Origin: CBDBFG01 sp965204765
Lineage (GTDB): Bacteria; Pseudomonadota; Alphaproteobacteria; Caedimonadales; UBA9215
DNA length: 64,000 nucleotides
Reading direction: 5' to 3'
Assembly (NCBI GenBank): GCA_965204765.1
Contig: CBDBFG010000004.1
Location: 248,001-312,000, forward strand
Shown: positions 61,583-64,000 of the stretch, piece after piece
How positions within the stretch are numbered: the stretch's first letter is position 1
Layout: every line of letters begins with the position of its first letter
The notes under the pieces: generated by a model
Told to the model about the DNA's origin: nothing
Seen by the model: the letters and a program-made list of their open reading frames with translations, nothing else
The model's database searches: none
Program-made: the position numbers and the translations under genes

Positions 61583-61741
61583 GCACGTTATAACATCTTA
61601 ATTTTACCGCCATGTGGAAGTTTTCGGGTTGCCTTAGAGATGTGTGGTAAATGCCGTTTTGTATGCGGAGTACCAGCGAAAGCAGATCATCTTGCGGGAA
61701 AAGATTACCTAAAACTAAATAGTTTGCGGTTGAGATAATAA

Positions 61742-61765
61742 TTATCAGTTTCTGTAGACTGATAA
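61742..61765 (-). terminator. Possible terminator of uvrB
   Basis: TTATCAGT (61742-61749) and ACTGATAA (61758-61765) form a perfect 8-bp stem just after the uvrB stop; on the minus strand an AT-rich but not pure T tract follows. Weak. Confidence 0.35.
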
Positions 61766-61778
61766 AGCTTGTGTCGTC

Positions 61779-63737
61779 TTATTGTAATAATAGTTTCTCT
61801 AGTTCTTTTATTTTATCACGTAGCTCTATTGCTTCTTCAAATGCAAAGTTTTCAGCAGCCTGTAGCATTTGCTTTTGATTAGTTTGGATTAAATTATTGA
61901 TTTCTTTTGGCGATAAATGGGCGTACTGATCAGTTTGTTTATCATTAGTGGCAAGGTCAATAATACTTTTTTTTATTGTTTGGGGATTGATACCATGTTG
62001 GTCATTATGTTGTTGTTGTTTTTCTCTTCTTCTTTGGGTTTCTTCGATAGCAGATTTAATAGAGTTGGTTATGTTATCTGCGTACAGTATAGCTCTGCCA
62101 TTAACATTTCGCGCTGCTCTGCCAATAGTTTGAATAAGAGATGTCTTTGAGCGTAGATAACCTTCTTTATCTGCGTCTAAAATTACTACTAATGAGCATT
62201 CTGGTATATCTAGTCCCTCACGCAGCAAGTTAATACCAATTAGTACATCAATTTCACCTAAGCGCAGCTTATTAATAATTTCTATTCGCTCCAAGGTTTT
62301 CACATCAGAATGTATGTAAAGTGATTTAATATTTTCATCTTGTAAGTATTCTGTTAGTGATTCTGCCATTTTTTTGGTCAAGGTGGTTACTAGTACACGA
62401 CGATTATTTTTAATCTCTTGCTTGCATTCAAAGATCAAATCATCTACCTGATTTTTGGTAGGTTTGATGATACATACAGGATCAAGAAGACCGGTTGGTC
62501 TGATAATTTGCTCTATGTATCGCCCATTAGTTCGTTCTAGTTCCCATTTACCTGGGGTGGCGGATACAAAAATTGTTTGTGGACGCATTTTATCCCATTC
62601 ATCGAATTTAAGTGGGCGATTATCTCGACAAGCTGGTAACCGAAAGCCAAACTCAGCTAGATTATTTTTTCTTGCCGCATCTCCTTTGTACATAGCGCCT
62701 ATTTGGGGTACGCCTACGTGACTTTCATCAACTATCAATAGGGCGTTAGGTGGTAGATATTCAAATAATGTTGGTGGTGGGTGTCCAGGAGGCCTGTTAG
62801 TAAAATATCTCGAATAGTTTTCTATCCCTGGACAAATGCCTGTTGTGTCCATCATTTCAATATCAAATTTTGTTCTTTCGCTAATACGCTGAGCTTCTAT
62901 TAACTGATTGTTTTGTTCAAATTCAGTAATTCTAAGGTCCAGATCTTGTTTAATTTGGATCAATGATTGTTGCATAGTCGGTTTGGGAATAACGTAGTGG
63001 CTATTGGAATATAACTTTACGGAGGAAAGAGTAGCAGTTTTTTTGCCGGTTAGAGGGTCAAATTCTTGTATTTCGTCTATTTCGTCTCCAAACAAGCATA
63101 TTTTCCATGCTTTGTCCTCTAAATGGGATGGAAAAATATCTATGGTATCGCCGGATACTCTGAAACATCCGCGTGAAAAATCTATGTTATTTCTAGAATA
63201 TTGTTGTGAAGAAAGTTGTAAACACAGTTTGTCCATATTGATTTGTTCACCAACATTAAGGTTCATAGTCATTGCACCATACAATTCAACATCCCCGATA
63301 CCGTATATACATGACACACTAGCGATGATGATGACATCTGGTCTTTCCAACAGTGATCGTGTGGCGCTATGTCGCATGCGATCAATTGCCTCGTTAATAG
63401 ATGATTCTTTTTCGATATAGGTATCAGTTTTTGCTATATAGGCTTCTGGTTGGTAGTAATCGTAATAGGAAACAAAATATTCTACCGCGTTATTGGGGAA
63501 AAATATTTGCATTTCTTGATATAGTTGCGAAGCAAGTGTCTTATTGGGAGCCATGATAAGAGTAGGACGTTGTGTTTGTTGAATTACATTTGCCATAGTA
63601 AATGTCTTGCCAGATCCGGTTACTCCAAGCAATACGGTATCTTTATTGCCGGTATCTAGGCTATGTTTGATAGCTGTTATAGCTTGTGGTTGGTCACCTG
63701 ATGGTTGAAAACTAGATTCAAGAATAATCCTAGACAT
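61779..63737 (-). CDS. uvrB: Excinuclease ABC subunit UvrB
   Basis: Damage-recognition helicase of nucleotide excision repair. It is 652 residues. Walker A is LLGVTGSGKTFTMANV (36-51), the beta-hairpin with the conserved tyrosines is EYFVSYYDYYQPEAY (about 87-101), then VDESHVGVPQIGAMYKGDAA. Motifs V/VI are IGINLLREGLDIPEC and IQTIGRAARN, and the C-terminal UVR motif (FAFEEAIELRDKIKELE) binds UvrC. Full length, intact. Confidence 0.98.
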   Translation of the reverse strand: MSRIILESSFQPSGDQPQAITAIKHSLDTGNKDTVLLGVTGSGKTFTMANVIQQTQRPTLIMAPNKTLASQLYQEMQIFFPNNAVEYFVSYYDYYQPEAYIAKTDTYIEKESSINEAIDRMRHSATRSLLERPDVIIIASVSCIYGIGDVELYGAMTMNLNVGEQINMDKLCLQLSSQQYSRNNIDFSRGCFRVSGDTIDIFPSHLEDKAWKICLFGDEIDEIQEFDPLTGKKTATLSSVKLYSNSHYVIPKPTMQQSLIQIKQDLDLRITEFEQNNQLIEAQRISERTKFDIEMMDTTGICPGIENYSRYFTNRPPGHPPPTLFEYLPPNALLIVDESHVGVPQIGAMYKGDAARKNNLAEFGFRLPACRDNRPLKFDEWDKMRPQTIFVSATPGKWELERTNGRYIEQIIRPTGLLDPVCIIKPTKNQVDDLIFECKQEIKNNRRVLVTTLTKKMAESLTEYLQDENIKSLYIHSDVKTLERIEIINKLRLGEIDVLIGINLLREGLDIPECSLVVILDADKEGYLRSKTSLIQTIGRAARNVNGRAILYADNITNSIKSAIEETQRRREKQQQHNDQHGINPQTIKKSIIDLATNDKQTDQYAHLSPKEINNLIQTNQKQMLQAAENFAFEEAIELRDKIKELEKLLLQ

Positions 63738-63933
63738 ATTGTAATTTCAATTTGTTTTACTATCTTATTGATTGTCGCTTATATACTAGCTTTATGCTGT
63801 GCTGGATAGCATAAATTACTAATGTAACGCATAAACATCATATTTTAATATGTTAAAAATATTTACTTGATATATACCAGAAAACTTGAAGCATTACTAA
63901 ACAAAGTGTATCTTTTGGTTATAAAACTTATGG

Positions 63934-64000
63934 TATGAACGTGATTATTATTACTGGTGGGGCTGGTTTTATAGGCTCTAATTTCATTGCTAGTTATATG
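63934..64000 (+). CDS. NAD-dependent sugar epimerase/dehydratase, N-terminus (cut by window edge)
   Basis: An ORF of 22 codons open to the right edge starts ATG 63934 and reads MNVIIITGGAGFIGSNFIAS, the NAD-binding GxxGxxG Rossmann motif of extended short-chain dehydrogenases (dTDP-glucose 4,6-dehydratase, UDP-glucose epimerase and relatives). GGAGFIGSNF is most like RfbB-type dehydratases. Function beyond the family cannot be fixed from so short a piece. Confidence 0.75.

Overview
This window is a stretch of an AT-rich Gram-negative chromosome. Gene families and gene orders point to an alphaproteobacterium, probably a host-associated member of the Rickettsiales/Holosporales type. The evidence is ftsK next to lolA, hflK-hflC-degP, kdsD-lptC-lptA-lptB, pheS-pheT-lepA, an alphaproteobacterial family-4 uracil-DNA glycosylase, and several Sel1-repeat and secreted proteins of unknown function. 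No genus can be named from the sequence alone. The cell makes LPS (kdsD, gmhB-like, Lpt proteins) and has an outer membrane with lipoprotein sorting (lolA).

Layout. 1-1.1 kb: end of pgk, then a Nudix hydrolase. 1.2-2.8 kb: a receiver-PAS-GGDEF diguanylate cyclase (-). 3.0-7.1 kb: a small type II secretion/type IV pilus-like operon (ATPase, inner-membrane platform, a GspL/PilM-like protein split by a frameshift, and a small anchored protein). 7.1-8.9 kb: a zinc/manganese-type ABC uptake pair without its ATPase. 9.2 kb: tRNA-Pro. 9.3-11.8 kb: small membrane ORF, xerD, accA and dps (-). 11.9-14.5 kb: uracil-DNA glycosylase, a voltage-gated-type ion channel and, convergently, a protein with the signature of the 2-oxoglutarate-dependent HExxH peptide hydroxylases. 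14.6-17.3 kb: etfB-etfA-lysR (-). 17.4-18.9 kb: comM, whose full-length start appears to be an ATA codon. 19.0-21.2 kb: a self-contained transcription unit (promoter, EamA transporter, SagB-like peptide dehydrogenase, 22-residue peptide, strong terminator). 21.3-24.6 kb: kdsD and the LPS transport genes. 24.6-35.8 kb: nfu, a Sel1 protein, mrp, hflKC, degP, rluD-like, plsC, ftsK, lolA. 35.9-40.6 kb (-): a TpsB-type transporter, a CDF cation pump, a DUF502 protein and a second HtrA protease. 40.7-46.6 kb: a 1942-residue autotransporter. 46.8-50.7 kb: a Wza-like lipoprotein and two secreted proteins. 50.8-56.7 kb: gmhB-like, pheS-pheT-lepA. 56.9-59.6 kb: three secreted proteins, one with a cytidine-deaminase-type zinc signature. 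59.7-64 kb: an azoreductase with a signal sequence, ubiG, tRNA-Lys, uvrB, and the start of a sugar-nucleotide epimerase/dehydratase.

The most interesting content is (a) two families typical of ribosomally made, modified peptides (RiPPs), namely the SagB-like dehydrogenase with its exporter-like partner and tiny peptide gene, and the HExxH enzyme about 5 kb away, and (b) a secreted deaminase-like protein in a two-gene operon, a plausible toxin or host-directed effector. Housekeeping genes (translation, repair, envelope, redox) make up the rest. Starts were refined by eye from ribosome-binding sites. No database search or structure prediction was run, so family calls rest on motif recognition.
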